A DNA stretch of 64,000 bases. Origin: Streptomyces venezuelae (GTDB taxonomy: Bacteria > Actinomycetota > Actinomycetes > Streptomycetales > Streptomycetaceae). A program made the position numbers and the translations under genes. The notes beneath the pieces were generated by a model. That model had not been told where the DNA came from and ran no database searches. It saw nothing but the letters and a program-made list of their open reading frames with translations. Positions 1-12,300 of the stretch are shown in pieces (within the stretch, counting starts at the first letter, position 1; every line of letters starts with the position of its first letter). The stretch covers positions 3,224,001-3,288,000 of the forward strand of contig NZ_CP029194.1 of assembly GCF_008642375.1 (NCBI RefSeq), given 5' to 3'.

Positions 1-3000
1 CGCGACCGCTACTGGCTGGACGCCCCTGCGGAGGACACCGCGGTGGACACCGCCGGCCTCGGCCTGGGCGCCGCCGATCACCCGCTGCTCGGCGCCGTGG
101 TCAGCCTCCCGGACCGGGACGGCCTGCTGCTCACAGGACGACTCTCCCTGCGCACCCACCCGTGGCTCGCGGACCACGCCGTCCTGGGGAGCGTCCTGCT
201 CCCCGGCACGGCGATGGTCGAACTCGCCGCCCACGCCGCGGAGTCCGCCGGTCTGCGCGACGTACGGGAGCTGACCCTGCTCGAACCGCTGGTGCTGCCC
301 GAGCACGGTGGGGTCGAGCTGCGCGTGACGGTCGGGGAGCCTGTCGCGGATCCGGCCGGAGAGCCCGACGGCGGGCCTGTCGGCCGTGAGCCGGCCGGGG
401 ACGGCGCACGGCCCGTCTCGCTCCACTCGCGGCTCGCCGACGCGCCCGCCGGCACCCCGTGGTCCTGCCACGCGACCGGCCTGCTGGCCTCCGACCGGCC
501 CGAGCCGCCGGCCGAGCCCGGCCGTGCGGACGCCTGGCCGCCGCAGGGCGCCGAGCAGATCCCGCTCGACGGTCTCTACGAGCGGCTCGACGGGAACGGC
601 CTCGCCTTCGGTCCGCTGTTCCAGGGGCTGAACGCGGTGTGGCGGTACGAGGGTGAGGTCTTCGCCGACATCGCCCTCCCCACGACCACGAACGCGACCG
701 CGGAAGGCGGCGCACACGAGGCAGCCGCCCCGTACGGCATCCACCCCGCGCTGCTCGACGCCTCGCTGCACGCCATCGCGGTCGGCGGTCTCGTCGACGA
801 GCCCGAGGTCGTCCGCGTCCCGTTCCACTGGAGCGGTGTCACCGTGCACGCGGCCGGTGCCGCGGCGGCCCGGGTCCGGCTCGTGTCCGCGGGGAAGGAC
901 GCCGTCTCGCTGTCCCTGACGGACGGCGAGGGCCGCCCGCTGGTCTCCGTGGAGCGCCTCACGCTGCGCCCGGCCACCGCAGGCCCGACGGCCGCGAGCC
1001 GCGTCGTCGGGCTGATGCACCGGGTGGCCTGGCGTCCGTACGCCCTCGCTTCCGCCTCCTCTCCGGCCTCTGCAGCCTCCGCGGCCTCCGTCCACGAGCA
1101 GGACCCGCGACTCTCCTCGTACGGGCCGACGGCCGTCCTCGGCAAGGACGAGCTGAAGGTCGCCGCCGCCCTGGAGTCGGCGGGCGTCGAGGTCGGGCTC
1201 TACCCCGACCTGGCCGCGCTGGCCTGGGACGTGGCGGCCGGCGCCCCGGCGCCCCGTACGGTCCTTGCCCCGCTGCCCGCGGGTCCCGCCGACAGCGGCG
1301 CCGAGGGTGTACGGGGCACGGTGGCCCGGACCCTGGGGCTGCTCCAGGCATGGCTCGCCGACGAACACCTCTCGGGCGCCCGCCTGCTCCTGGTCACCCG
1401 CGGAGCGGTGCGGGACCCCGAGGGGTCAGGCGGCGCCGACGGCGGCGAGGACCTGTCGCACGCGGCCGCGTGGGGTCTCGTACGCACCGCGCAGACCGAG
1501 AACCCCGGCCGCTTCGGTCTGCTGGACCTGGCCGACGACGCCTCGTCGTACCGCGCCCTGCCCTCGGTCCTCTCCGACGCGGGCCTGCGGGACGAGCCCC
1601 AGCTCGCCCTGCACGACGGGACCGTCCGGCTGGCCCGCCTGGCCTCCGTCAGGCCGGGGCCCGGCACCGGCGCGCCGGCGCTCGCCCCGGAGGGCACGGT
1701 CCTGCTGACCGGCGGCACCGGCGGACTGGGCGGCATCGTGGCCCGGCACGTGGTGAGCGAGTGGGGCGTGCGCCGCCTGCTGCTCCTGAGCCGCCGCGGC
1801 CCGGACGCACCGGGCGCCGGCGAGCTGGTGCGCGAGCTGGAAGCCCTGGGCGCCGAGGTGTCCGTGACCGCGTGCGACGTCGCCGACCGCACAGCCCTCA
1901 CCGCCGTACTCGACGCCGTCCCCGCCGAACACCCGCTCACCGCCGTCGTCCACACCGCCGGCGTCCTGTCCGACGGCACGGTCCCCTCGATGACGGCGCA
2001 GGACGTGGAGCGCGTACTGCGTCCCAAGGTCGACGCGGCCTTCCTCCTCGACGAACTGACCTCGACACCCGACCACGACCTCGCCGCGTTCGTCATGTTC
2101 TCCTCCGCAGCCGCCGTCTTCGGCGGCGCCGGACAAGGCGCCTACGCCGCCGCCAACGCCACCCTCGACGCCCTCGCCCGGCGCCGCCGCGCAGCCGGAC
2201 TCCCCGCCCACTCCCTCGGCTGGGGCCTGTGGGCCGAGAACAGCGGCATGACCGGCGGACTCGGCCCGGCGGACCTGCGCCGGATGAGTCGTGCGGGCAT
2301 CGGCGGGATCAGCGACGCCGAGGGCATCGCGCTCCTCGACGCCGCCCTCCGGGACGACCGGTACCCGGTCCTGCTGCCCCTGCGGCTCGACGCCGCCGGA
2401 CTGCGGGACGCGGCCGGAAACGACCCGGCCGGGATCCCCGCGCTCTTCCGGGACGTCGTCGGCGCCAGGACCGTCCGGCCCCGGCCCTCCGCGGCCTCCG
2501 CCACGGCGACAGCCGGGACGGCCGGGACGGCGGGCGCGCCGGGGACGGCGGCCGGCGCGGCGGCACCGGCGGCGGTCACGCTCGCCGACCGGGCCGCCGC
2601 CGTGGACGGGCCCGCGCGGCAGCGTCTCCTCCTGGAGTTCGTCGTCGGCGAGGTCGCGGAAGTGCTCGGCCACGCCCGCGGCCACCGCATCGACGCCGAA
2701 CGGGGCTTCCTCGACCTCGGCTTCGACTCCCTGACCGCCGTCGAACTCCGCAACCGGCTCAACTCCGCCGGTGGCCTCGCCCTCCCGGCGACCCTGGTCT
2801 TCGACCACCCGAGCCCGGCCGCCCTCGCCTCCCACCTGGACGCCGAGCTGCCGCGCGGCGCTGCGGGTCAGGACGGGGAAGGGGACGAGGACGGGGGCGG
2901 GTCCACGGCGACCAGGAGCACCGCCGACACGGATGCGCTGCTGGCACAACTCACCCGCCTGGAAGGCGCCTTGGTGCTGACGGGTCTGTCGGACGCCCCC

Positions 3001-3255
3001 GGGAGCGAAGAAGTACTGGAGCACCTGCGGTCCCTGCGCTCGATGGTCACGGGCGAAAGCGGGACCGGGAACGGGAACAGGGCCGTGAACGGAAACGGGA
3101 ACGGGACGACGTCCGGGGGATCCGGGACCGGGGACCGGTCTTACGCCGACGGGGCCGGGGGCGGAAGCGAGGACGGCGCGGGAGTGCCGGACTTCATGAA
3201 CGCCTCGGCCGAGGAACTCTTCGGCCTCCTCGACATGGACGCCAGCACGGACTGA
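1..3255 (+). CDS. pikAI: PikAI C-terminal part: PKS module 2 DH-KR-ACP (5'-truncated by window)
   Basis: The reading frame is open from base 1 (it begins in the post-AT linker, residues RDRYWL) to the stop at 3255, so 1084 residues are visible and the start lies upstream. A dehydratase follows, with the HxxxGxxxxP motif [10 protein letters not shown] (His59 of the visible part) and [10 protein letters not shown]. Next is a ketoreductase with GGTGGLGG and catalytic YAAAN; its HTAGVLSDG carries the Asp typical of B-type KRs, as expected when a DH is present. The ACP has GFDSL with the phosphopantetheine Ser at visible residue 910. A Gly/Asn/Ser-rich tail encoded by 3058-3180 precedes the C-terminal docking segment. 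Domain set and position upstream of PikAII match PikAI module 2 of the pikromycin synthase. The adjacent KR DNA is nearly identical to that of module 4. Confidence 0.93.
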   Translation, partial: RDRYWLDAPAEDTAVDTAGLGLGAADHPLLGAVVSLPDRDGLLLTGRLSLRTHPWLADHAVLGSVLLPGTAMVELAAHAAESAGLRDVRELTLLEPLVLPEHGGVELRVTVGEPVADPAGEPDGGPVGREPAGDGARPVSLHSRLADAPAGTPWSCHATGLLASDRPEPPAEPGRADAWPPQGAEQIPLDGLYERLDGNGLAFGPLFQGLNAVWRYEGEVFADIALPTTTNATAEGGAHEAAAPYGIHPALLDASLHAIAVGGLVDEPEVVRVPFHWSGVTVHAAGAAAARVRLVSAGKDAVSLSLTDGEGRPLVSVERLTLRPATAGPTAASRVVGLMHRVAWRPYALASASSPASAASAASVHEQDPRLSSYGPTAVLGKDELKVAAALESAGVEVGLYPDLAALAWDVAAGAPAPRTVLAPLPAGPADSGAEGVRGTVARTLGLLQAWLADEHLSGARLLLVTRGAVRDPEGSGGADGGEDLSHAAAWGLVRTAQTENPGRFGLLDLADDASSYRALPSVLSDAGLRDEPQLALHDGTVRLARLASVRPGPGTGAPALAPEGTVLLTGGTGGLGGIVARHVVSEWGVRRLLLLSRRGPDAPGAGELVRELEALGAEVSVTACDVADRTALTAVLDAVPAEHPLTAVVHTAGVLSDGTVPSMTAQDVERVLRPKVDAAFLLDELTSTPDHDLAAFVMFSSAAAVFGGAGQGAYAAANATLDALARRRRAAGLPAHSLGWGLWAENSGMTGGLGPADLRRMSRAGIGGISDAEGIALLDAALRDDRYPVLLPLRLDAAGLRDAAGNDPAGIPALFRDVVGARTVRPRPSAASATATAGTAGTAGAPGTAAGAAAPAAVTLADRAAAVDGPARQRLLLEFVVGEVAEVLGHARGHRIDAERGFLDLGFDSLTAVELRNRLNSAGGLALPATLVFDHPSPAALASHLDAELPRGAAGQDGEGDEDGGGSTATRSTADTDALLAQLTRLEGALVLTGLSDAPGSEEVLEHLRSLRSMVTGESGTGNGNRAVNGNGNGTTSGGSGTGDRSYADGAGGGSEDGAGVPDFMNASAEELFGLLDMDASTD

Positions 3256-3359
3256 TCCCTGCCGCACGGCCGCCTCCCGCCCCGGACCCCGTCCCGGGCA
3301 CCTCGACTCGAATCACTTCATGCGCGCCTCGGGCGCCTCCAGTAACTCAAGGGGACAGC

Positions 3360-6300
3360 GTGTCCACGGTGAACGAAGAGAAGTACCTCGACTACCTGCG
3401 TCGTGCCACGGCGGACCTCCACGAGGCCCGCGGCCGCCTCCGCGAGCTGGAGGCCAGGGCGGGCGAGCCGGTGGCGATCGTCGGCATGGCCTGCCGCCTG
3501 CCGGGCGGTGTCGCCTCGCCGGAGGACCTGTGGCGGCTGGTGGCCGGTGGCGGGGACGCGATCTCGGAGTTCCCGCAGGACCGCGGCTGGGACGTGGAGG
3601 GCCTGTACGACCCGAACCCGGAGGCCACGGGCAAGAGTTACGCCCGTGAGGCCGGATTCCTTTATGAGGCAGGTGAGTTCGACGCCGATTTCTTCGGGAT
3701 CTCGCCGCGCGAGGCCCTCGCGATGGACCCGCAGCAGCGGCTCCTCCTGGAGGCTTCCTGGGAGGCGTTCGAGCACGCCGGGATCCCGGCGGCCAGCGCG
3801 CGCGGCACGTCGGTCGGCGTCTTCACCGGTGTGATGTACCACGACTACGCGACCCGCCTCACGGACGTGCCGGAGGGCATCGAGGGCTACCTGGGCACCG
3901 GGAACTCCGGCAGCGTCGCCTCGGGCCGGGTCGCCTACACGCTGGGCCTGGAGGGCCCGGCCGTCACTGTCGACACCGCCTGCTCGTCCTCTCTCGTCGC
4001 CCTGCACCTCGCCGTGCAGGCCCTGCGCAAGGGCGAGGTCGACATGGCGCTCGCCGGCGGCGTGACGGTCATGTCGACGCCCAGCACCTTCGTCGAGTTC
4101 AGCCGCCAGCGCGGACTGGCCCCGGACGGCCGGTCGAAGTCCTTCTCCTCGACGGCCGACGGCACCAGCTGGTCCGAGGGCGTCGGCGTCCTCCTCGTCG
4201 AGCGCCTGTCGGACGCCCGCCGCAAGGGCCACCGCGTGCTCGCCGTGGTCCGGGGCACCGCCGTGAACCAGGACGGCGCGAGCAGCGGTCTCACCGCTCC
4301 GAACGGCCCGTCGCAGCAGCGCGTCATCCGGAGCGCCCTGGCCGACGCCCGGCTGACGACGGCCGACGTGGACGTCGTCGAGGCCCACGGCACGGGTACG
4401 CGGCTCGGCGACCCGATCGAGGCGCAGGCACTCATCGCCACCTACGGCCAGGGGCGCGACGCCGAACAGCCGCTGCGGCTCGGGTCGTTGAAGTCCAACA
4501 TCGGACACACGCAGGCCGCCGCAGGCGTCTCCGGAATCATCAAGATGGTCCAGGCTATGCGGCACGGCGTCCTGCCGAAGACGCTCCACGTGGACCGGCC
4601 GTCGGATCAGATCGACTGGTCGGCGGGCGCGGTCGAGCTGCTCACGGAGGCCATGGACTGGCCGGACAAGGGCGACGGCGGACTGCGCCGGGCCGCGGTC
4701 TCCTCCTTCGGCGTCAGCGGGACGAACGCGCACGTCGTGCTCGAAGAGGCCCCGGCGGCCGACGAGACCCCGGCCGTCGAGCCGTCGGCCGACGGTGGTG
4801 GCGTGGTGCCTTGGCTGGTGTCCGCCAAGACTCCGGCCGCGCTGGACGCACAGATCGGACGCCTCGCCACGTTCGCCTCCCGGGATCGCGCGGATGGCTT
4901 CGATGCGGGTGCAGTGGCGCGCGTACTGGCCGACGGGCGCGCGGAGTTCGAGCACCGGGCCGTCGCGATCGGCACCGGGACGGACGACTTCGCACAGGCG
5001 CTGGCCTCCCCGGAAGGGCTGATACGGGGCACGTCGTCGGACGTGGGCCGGGTGGCGTTCGTCTTCCCCGGCCAGGGCACGCAGTGGGCCGGAATGGGAG
5101 CCGAACTCCTCGACAGCTCACCGGTGTTCGCCACCGCCATGGCCGAGTGCGAGGACGCGCTCTCCTGCTACGTGGACTGGTCCCTCGAAGCCGTCGTCCG
5201 GCAGACACCCGGCGCGCCCACGCTCGACCGCGTCGACGTCGTCCAGCCCGTCGCCTTCGCCGTCATGGTCTCCCTCGCCAACCTCTGGCAGCACCACGGC
5301 ATCACACCCCAGGCCGTCATCGGCCACTCCCAGGGCGAGATCGCCGCCGCCTACGTCGCCGGAGCACTGACGCTCGACGACGCCGCCCGCATCGTGACCC
5401 TGCGCAGCCAGTCCATCGCCACCCACCTCGCCGGCAAGGGCGGCATGATCTCCCTCGCCCTCAGCGAGACCGACACCCAACAGCGGATCGAGAACCTCGA
5501 CGGGCTGTCGATCGCCGCCGTCAACGGCCCCACCGCCACCGTGGTTTCAGGCGACCCCACCCAGATCGAGGAACTCGCCCACACCTGCGAGGCCGACGGC
5601 ATCCGCGCACGGATCATCCCCGTCGACTACGCCTCCCACAGCCGGCAGGTCGAGACCATCGAGGCCGAACTCGCTCCCGTCCTTGCCGTGTTGACCCCCG
5701 AGACCCCTCGCATCCCCTTCTTCTCCACCCTCGAAGGCGCCTGGATCACCGAGCCGGTGCTCGACGGCACGTACTGGTACCGCAACCTCCGCCACCGCGT
5801 CCGCTTCGCCCCCGCCATCGAAACCCTCGCCACCACCGAAGGCTTCACCCACTTCATCGAGGTCAGCGCCCACCCCGTCCTCACCATGGCCCTCCCCGAC
5901 ACCGTCACCGGCCTCAGCACCCTCCGCCGCGACAACGGCGGCCAAGACCGCCTGATCACCTCCCTCGCCGAAGCCTGGGCCAACGGCCTCCCCGTCGACT
6001 GGCACTCCCTCCTCCCCGCCACGGGCGCCCTCAGCCCCGCCGTCCCCGACCTCCCCACGTACGCCTTCCAGCGTCGTCACTACTGGCTCCACGACTCCCC
6101 CGCCGTCCAGGGCTCCGTGCAGGACTCCTGGCGCTACCGCATCGACTGGAAGCGGTTCGCGGTCGCCGAGGGGACCGAGCGCGCCGGCCTGTCCGGTCGC
6201 TGGCTCGTCGTCGCCCCCGAGGGCCGGTCCCCCGAGGCCGCCCCGGTGCTCGCCGCGCTGTCCGGCGCCGGCGCCGACCCCGTACAGCTGGACGTGTCCG

Positions 6301-9300
6301 CCCTGAGCGACCGGCAGCGGCTCGCGGAGGCGCTGGGCGAAGCCGTGACTGCGGCCGGTGGGGCCGTCGACGGTGTCGTCTCGCTGCTCGCGTGGGACGA
6401 GGACGCTCACCCCGGTCACCCCGCCCCCTTCACCCGGGGCACCGGCGCCACCCTCGCCCTGGTGCAGGCGCTGGAGGACGCCGGTGCCGCCGCTCCGCTG
6501 TGGTGCGTCACCCGCGGTGCTGTGTCCGTCGGCCGCGCCGACCACGTCGTCTCCCCGGCCCAGGCCATGGTGTGGGGCATGGGCCGGGTCGCCGCTCTGG
6601 AGCACCCGGAGCGGTGGGGCGGCCTGATCGACCTGCCATCGGACGCCGACCGGGCGGCCCTGGACCTCATGGTCGCGGTCCTCGCCGGCGGTACGGGCGA
6701 GGACCAGGTCGCCGTGCGCGCCTCCGGGCTGCTCGCCCGCCGCCTGGTCCGTGCCTCCCTCCCGGCTCACGGGACGGCTTCGCCGTGGTGGCAGGCCGAC
6801 GGCACGGTGCTCGTCACCGGTGCCGACGAGCCTGCGGCCGCCGAGGCCGCGCGCCGCCTGGCCCGTGACGGCGCCGGCCACCTCCTCCTCCACACCGACC
6901 CCAGCGGCACCGAGGGCACCGGCCCCTCCGGACTCGCCGGCCTCGTCGCCGAGCTCGCGGACCTGGGCGCGGCGGCCACCGTCGTGTCCTGCGACCTCAC
7001 GGACCGGGAGGCGGCCGCCCGGCTGCTCGCCGGCGTCTCCGCCGAGCACCCGCTCAGCGCCGTCCTCCACCTGCCGCCCACCGTCGGCTCCGAGCCGCTC
7101 GCCGCGACCGACCCGGACGCGCTCGCCCGTGTCGTGACGGCGAAGGCCACCGCCGCGCTGCACCTGGACAGCCTGCTGCGGGAGTCCGCGGCGGCCGGAC
7201 GCCGTACGCCCGTCCTCGTCCTCTTCTCCTCGGTCGCCGCGATCTGGGGCGGCGCCGGCCAGGGCGCGTACGCCGCCGGTACGGCCTTCCTGGACGCCCT
7301 CGCAGGTCAGGACCGCGCCGAAGGACCCGTCGTGACCTCGGTGGCCTGGAGCCCGTGGGAGGGCAGCCGCGTCACCGAAGGCGCGACCGGTGAGCGGCTG
7401 CGCCGCCTCGGCCTGCGCCCCCTCGCCCCCGCGACGGCGCTCACCGCCCTGGACACCGCACTCGGCCACGGCGACACGGCCGTCACGATCGCCGACGTCG
7501 ACTGGTCGAGCTTCGCCCCCGGCTTCACCACGGCCCGGCCGGGCACCCTCCTCGCCGACCTGCCCGAGGCGCGCCGCGCGCTCGACGAGCAGCAGTCGAC
7601 GACGGCCGCCGACGACACCGCCCTGAGCCGCGAGCTCGGCGGCCTCACCGGCGCCGAGCAGCAGCGCCGTATCCAGGATTTGGTCCGCGAGCACCTCGCC
7701 GTGGTCCTCAACCACCCCTCCCCCGAGGCCGTCGACACAGGGCGGGCCTTCCGTGACCTCGGATTCGACTCGCTGACGGCGGTCGAGCTCCGCAACCGCC
7801 TCAAGAACGCCACCGGCCTCGCCCTCCCGGCCACGCTCGTCTTCGACTACCCGACCCCCCGGACGCTGGCGGAGTTCCTCCTCGCGGAGCTCCTCGGCGA
7901 GCAGGCCGGCGCCGCCGAGCAGCTGCCGGTGGACGGCGGAGCCGTCGACGAGCCCGTCGCGATCGTCGGCATGGCCTGCCGCCTGCCGGGCGGTGTCGCC
8001 TCGCCCGAGGACCTGTGGCGGCTGGTGGCGGGCGGCGGGGACGCGATCTCCGGCTTCCCGCAGGACCGCGGCTGGGACGTGGAGGGGCTGTACGACCCGG
8101 ACCCGGACGCGTCCGGGCGTACGTACTGCCGGGCCGGTGGATTCCTGGACGGGGCGGGCGAGTTCGACGCCGACTTCTTCGGGATCTCGCCGCGCGAGGC
8201 CCTCGCCATGGACCCGCAGCAGCGGCTCCTCCTCGAAACCTCCTGGGAGGCCGTCGAGGACGCCGGGATCGACCCGGCCTCCCTCCAGGGGCAGCAGGTC
8301 GGCGTCTTCGCCGGCACCAACGGCCCGCACTACGAGCCGCTGCTCCGCAACACCGCCGAGGACCTGGAGGGTTACGTCGGTACGGGCAACGCCGCCAGCA
8401 TCATGTCGGGCCGCGTCTCGTACTCCCTCGGCTTGGAGGGCCCGGCCGTCACGGTCGACACGGCCTGCTCGTCCTCGCTCGTCGCCCTGCACCTCGCCGT
8501 GCAGGCCCTGCGCAAGGGCGAGTGCGGGCTCGCCCTCGCAGGCGGTGTGACGGTCATGTCGACGCCCACGACGTTCGTGGAGTTCAGCCGGCAGCGCGGG
8601 CTCGCGGAGGACGGCCGCTCGAAGGCGTTCGCCGCGTCGGCGGACGGTTTCGGCCCGGCGGAGGGCGTCGGCATGCTGCTCGTCGAGCGCCTCTCGGACG
8701 CCCGCCGCAACGGCCACCGGGTCCTCGCGGTGGTCCGCGGCAGCGCGGTCAACCAGGACGGCGCCAGCAACGGCCTGACCGCTCCGAACGGCCCGTCGCA
8801 GCAGCGCGTCATCCGGAGCGCCCTGGCCGACGCCCGGCTGACGACGGCCGACGTGGACGTCGTCGAGGCCCACGGCACGGGTACGCGGCTCGGCGACCCG
8901 ATCGAGGCGCAGGCACTCATCGCCACCTACGGCCAGGGGCGCGACGCCGAACAGCCGCTGCGGCTCGGGTCGTTGAAGTCCAACATCGGACACACGCAGG
9001 CCGCCGCAGGCGTCTCCGGAATCATCAAGATGGTCCAGGCTATGCGGCACGGCGTCCTGCCGAAGACGCTCCACGTGGACCGGCCGTCGGACCAGATCGA
9101 CTGGTCGGCGGGCACGGTCGAACTCCTCACCGAGCCCGTGGACTGGCCGAGGAAGGAAGACGGCGGGCTGCGCCGCGCAGCCGTCTCCTCCTTCGGCATC
9201 AGCGGCACGAACGCGCACGTCGTCCTCGAAGAGGCCCCGACGGCGATCGAGGAGACCCCGGCCGTCGAGCCGTCGGCCGACGGTGGTGTGGTGCCGTGGA

Positions 9301-12300
9301 TCGTGTCGGCGAAGACCCCGGCCGCGCTGGACGCCCAGATCGGGCGCCTCGCCGCGTTCGCTTCGCAGGGCCGTGCGGACGATGCCGATACGGGTGCGGT
9401 GGCGCGCGTACTGGCCGCTGGACGTGCGCACTTCGAGCACCGGGCCGTCGCGATCGGCACCGGACAGGACGAACTGGCGGCCGCGCTGGCCGCGCCTGAG
9501 GTTCTGGTCCGGGGTGTGGCGTCCGGTGTCGGTCGGGTGGCGTTCGTCTTCCCCGGCCAGGGCACGCAGTGGGCCGGAATGGGCGCCGAACTCCTCGACA
9601 CGTCGAAGGAGTTCGCGACGACGATGGCCGAGTGCGAAGCTGCACTCTCCCCGTACGTGGACTGGTCCCTCGAAGCCGTCGTCCGGCAGACACCCGGCGC
9701 GCCCACGCTCGACCGCGTCGACGTCGTCCAGCCCGTCACCTTCGCCGTCATGGTCTCCCTCGCCAACCTCTGGCAGCACCACGGCATCACACCCCAGGCC
9801 GTCATCGGCCACTCCCAGGGCGAGATCGCCGCCGCCTACGTCGCCGGAGCACTGACGCTCGACGACGCCGCCCGCATCGTGACCCTGCGCAGCCAGTCCA
9901 TCGCCACCCACCTCGCCGGCAAGGGCGGCATGATCTCCCTCGCCCTCAGCGAGACCGACACCCAACAGCGGATCGAGAACCTCGACGGGCTGTCGATCGC
10001 CGCCGTCAACGGCCCCACCGCCACCGTGGTTTCAGGCGACCCCACCCAGATCGAGGAACTCGCCCACACCTGCGAGGCCGACGGCATCCGCGCACGGATC
10101 ATCCCCGTCGACTACGCCTCCCACAGCCGGCAGGTCGAGACCATCGAGACCGAACTCGCTCCCGTCCTTGCCGTGTTGACCCCCGAGACCCCTCGCATCC
10201 CCTTCTTCTCCACCCTCGAAGGCGCCTGGATCACCGAACCCGTACTCGACGGCACGTACTGGTACCGCAACCTCCGCCACCGCGTCCGCTTCGCCCCCGC
10301 CATCGAAACCCTCGCCACCACCGAAGGCTTCACCCACTTCATCGAGGTCAGCGCCCACCCCGTCCTCACCATGGCCCTCCCCGACACCGTCACCGGCCTC
10401 AGCACCCTCCGCCGCGACAACGGCGGCCAAGACCGCCTGATCACCTCCCTCGCCGAAGCCTGGGCCAACGGCCTCCCCGTCGACTGGACCTCCCTCCTCC
10501 CCGCCACGACCGGCCGCCGCCCCGACCTCCCCACCTACGCCTTCCAGACCGAGCGCTACTGGCCGCGGCCCGACCTCTCCGCCGCCGGTGACATCGGCTC
10601 CGCCGGTCTCGGGGCTGCCGAGCACCCGCTGCTGGGCGCGGCCGTCGCGCTCGCGGAGTCCGACGGCTGCCTGCTCACGGGGAGCCTCTCCCTCCGTACG
10701 CACCCCTGGCTGGCGGACCACGCGGTGGCCGGCACGGTGCTGCTGCCGGGAACGGCGTTCGTGGAGCTGGCGTTTCGCGCCGGGGACCAGGTCGGCTGCG
10801 ACCTGGTCGAGGAGCTCACCCTTGACGCCCCGCTCGTCCTGCCCCGTCGCGGCGCGGTCCGCGTGCAGCTGTCCGTCGGTGCGAGCGACGAGTCCGGGCG
10901 CCGTGCCTTCGGGCTCTACGCGCACCCGGAGGACGCGCCGGGCGAGGCGGAGTGGACGCGGCACGCCACCGGTGTTCTGGCCGTCCGTCCGGAGCGCACC
11001 GCCCCGGTCGCCGACCCGGAGTCCTGGCCGCCGCCGGGTTCCGAGCCGGTGGACGTGGACGGTCTGTACGAGCGTTTCGCGGCGAGCGGTTACGGCTACG
11101 GCCCTCTCTTCCGGGGTGTCCGTGGCGTGTGGCGGCGCGGTGACGAGGTGTTCGCCGACGTGGCCCTGCCGGACGGGGCCGCCGGTGCCGAGGGCGCGCG
11201 GTTCGGCCTTCACCCGGCGCTGCTCGACGCCGCCGTGCAGGCGGCCGGTGCGGGCGGGGCGTTCGGCGAGGGCACGCGGCTGCCGTTCGCCTGGAGCGGG
11301 ATCTCCCTGTACGCGGTCGGTGCCACCGCCCTCCGCGTGCGGCTGACGCCCGCCGGCCCGGACACGGTGTCCCTGCGCGCCGCCGACGCCTCCGGGCAGC
11401 CGGTGTTCGCCGCGGACTCCCTCACGGTGCTGCCCGTCGACCCCGCGCAGCTGGCGGCCTTCGGCGACCCGACGCCGGACGCGCTGCACGTGCTGGAGTG
11501 GACTGCCTGGGACGGTGCCGCGCAGGCGCTGCCCGGCGCGGTCGCGCAGCCCGGCGCAGTCGAGCTGCCCGCGGTCGTACTCGGCAGCGCGGTCGTACTC
11601 GGCAGCGACGCCGACGGCCTCGCCGCGGCGCTGCGCGCGGCCGGCACCGAGGTCCTGTCGTTCCCGGACCTGACCGCCCTGGCGGGGGCCGTCGACCGGG
11701 GCGAGACCCCGGCTCCGGCGACCGTCCTGGTGGCCTGCCCCGCTGCCGGCCCCGGTGGGCCGGAGCACGTCCGCGAGGCCTTGCACGGGTCGCTCGCGCT
11801 GATGCAGGCCTGGCTGGCCGACGAGCGGTTCACCGATGCGCGGCTGGTGCTCGTGACCCGCGACGCGGTCGCCGCCCGTTCCGGCGACGGCCTGCGGTCG
11901 ACGGGACAGGCCGCCGTGTGGGGCCTCGGCCGGTCCGCGCAGACGGAGAGCCCGGGCCGCTTCGTCCTGCTGGACCTCGCCGACGGCCTCGGCGGCGACG
12001 AGGGCGCCGCCCTGCTGGCGACCGCCCTCGGTTCGGGCGAGCCGCAGCTCGCCGTCCGGGACGGTGCGCTCCTCGTACCGCGCCTGGCGCGGGCCTCCGC
12101 GCCCGCCGCGGCCGACGGGCTCGCCGCCCTGCCGCTGCCCGCCGCTCCGGCCCTCTGGCGCCTGGAGCCCGGTACGGACGGCAGCCTGGAGAGCCTCACG
12201 GCGGCGCCCGGCGACGCAGGGGCCCTCGCCCCTGAGCCACTCGGTCCGGGACAGGTCCGCATCGCGGTACGGGCGACCGGTCTCAACTTCCGCGACGTCC

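Noticed and set aside
1350..3359. Upstream extension of the PikAII reading frame
   Set aside because: It translates pikAI DNA in another frame to Arg/Pro-rich nonsense; the GTG at 3360 has a ribosome binding site and a docking helix.
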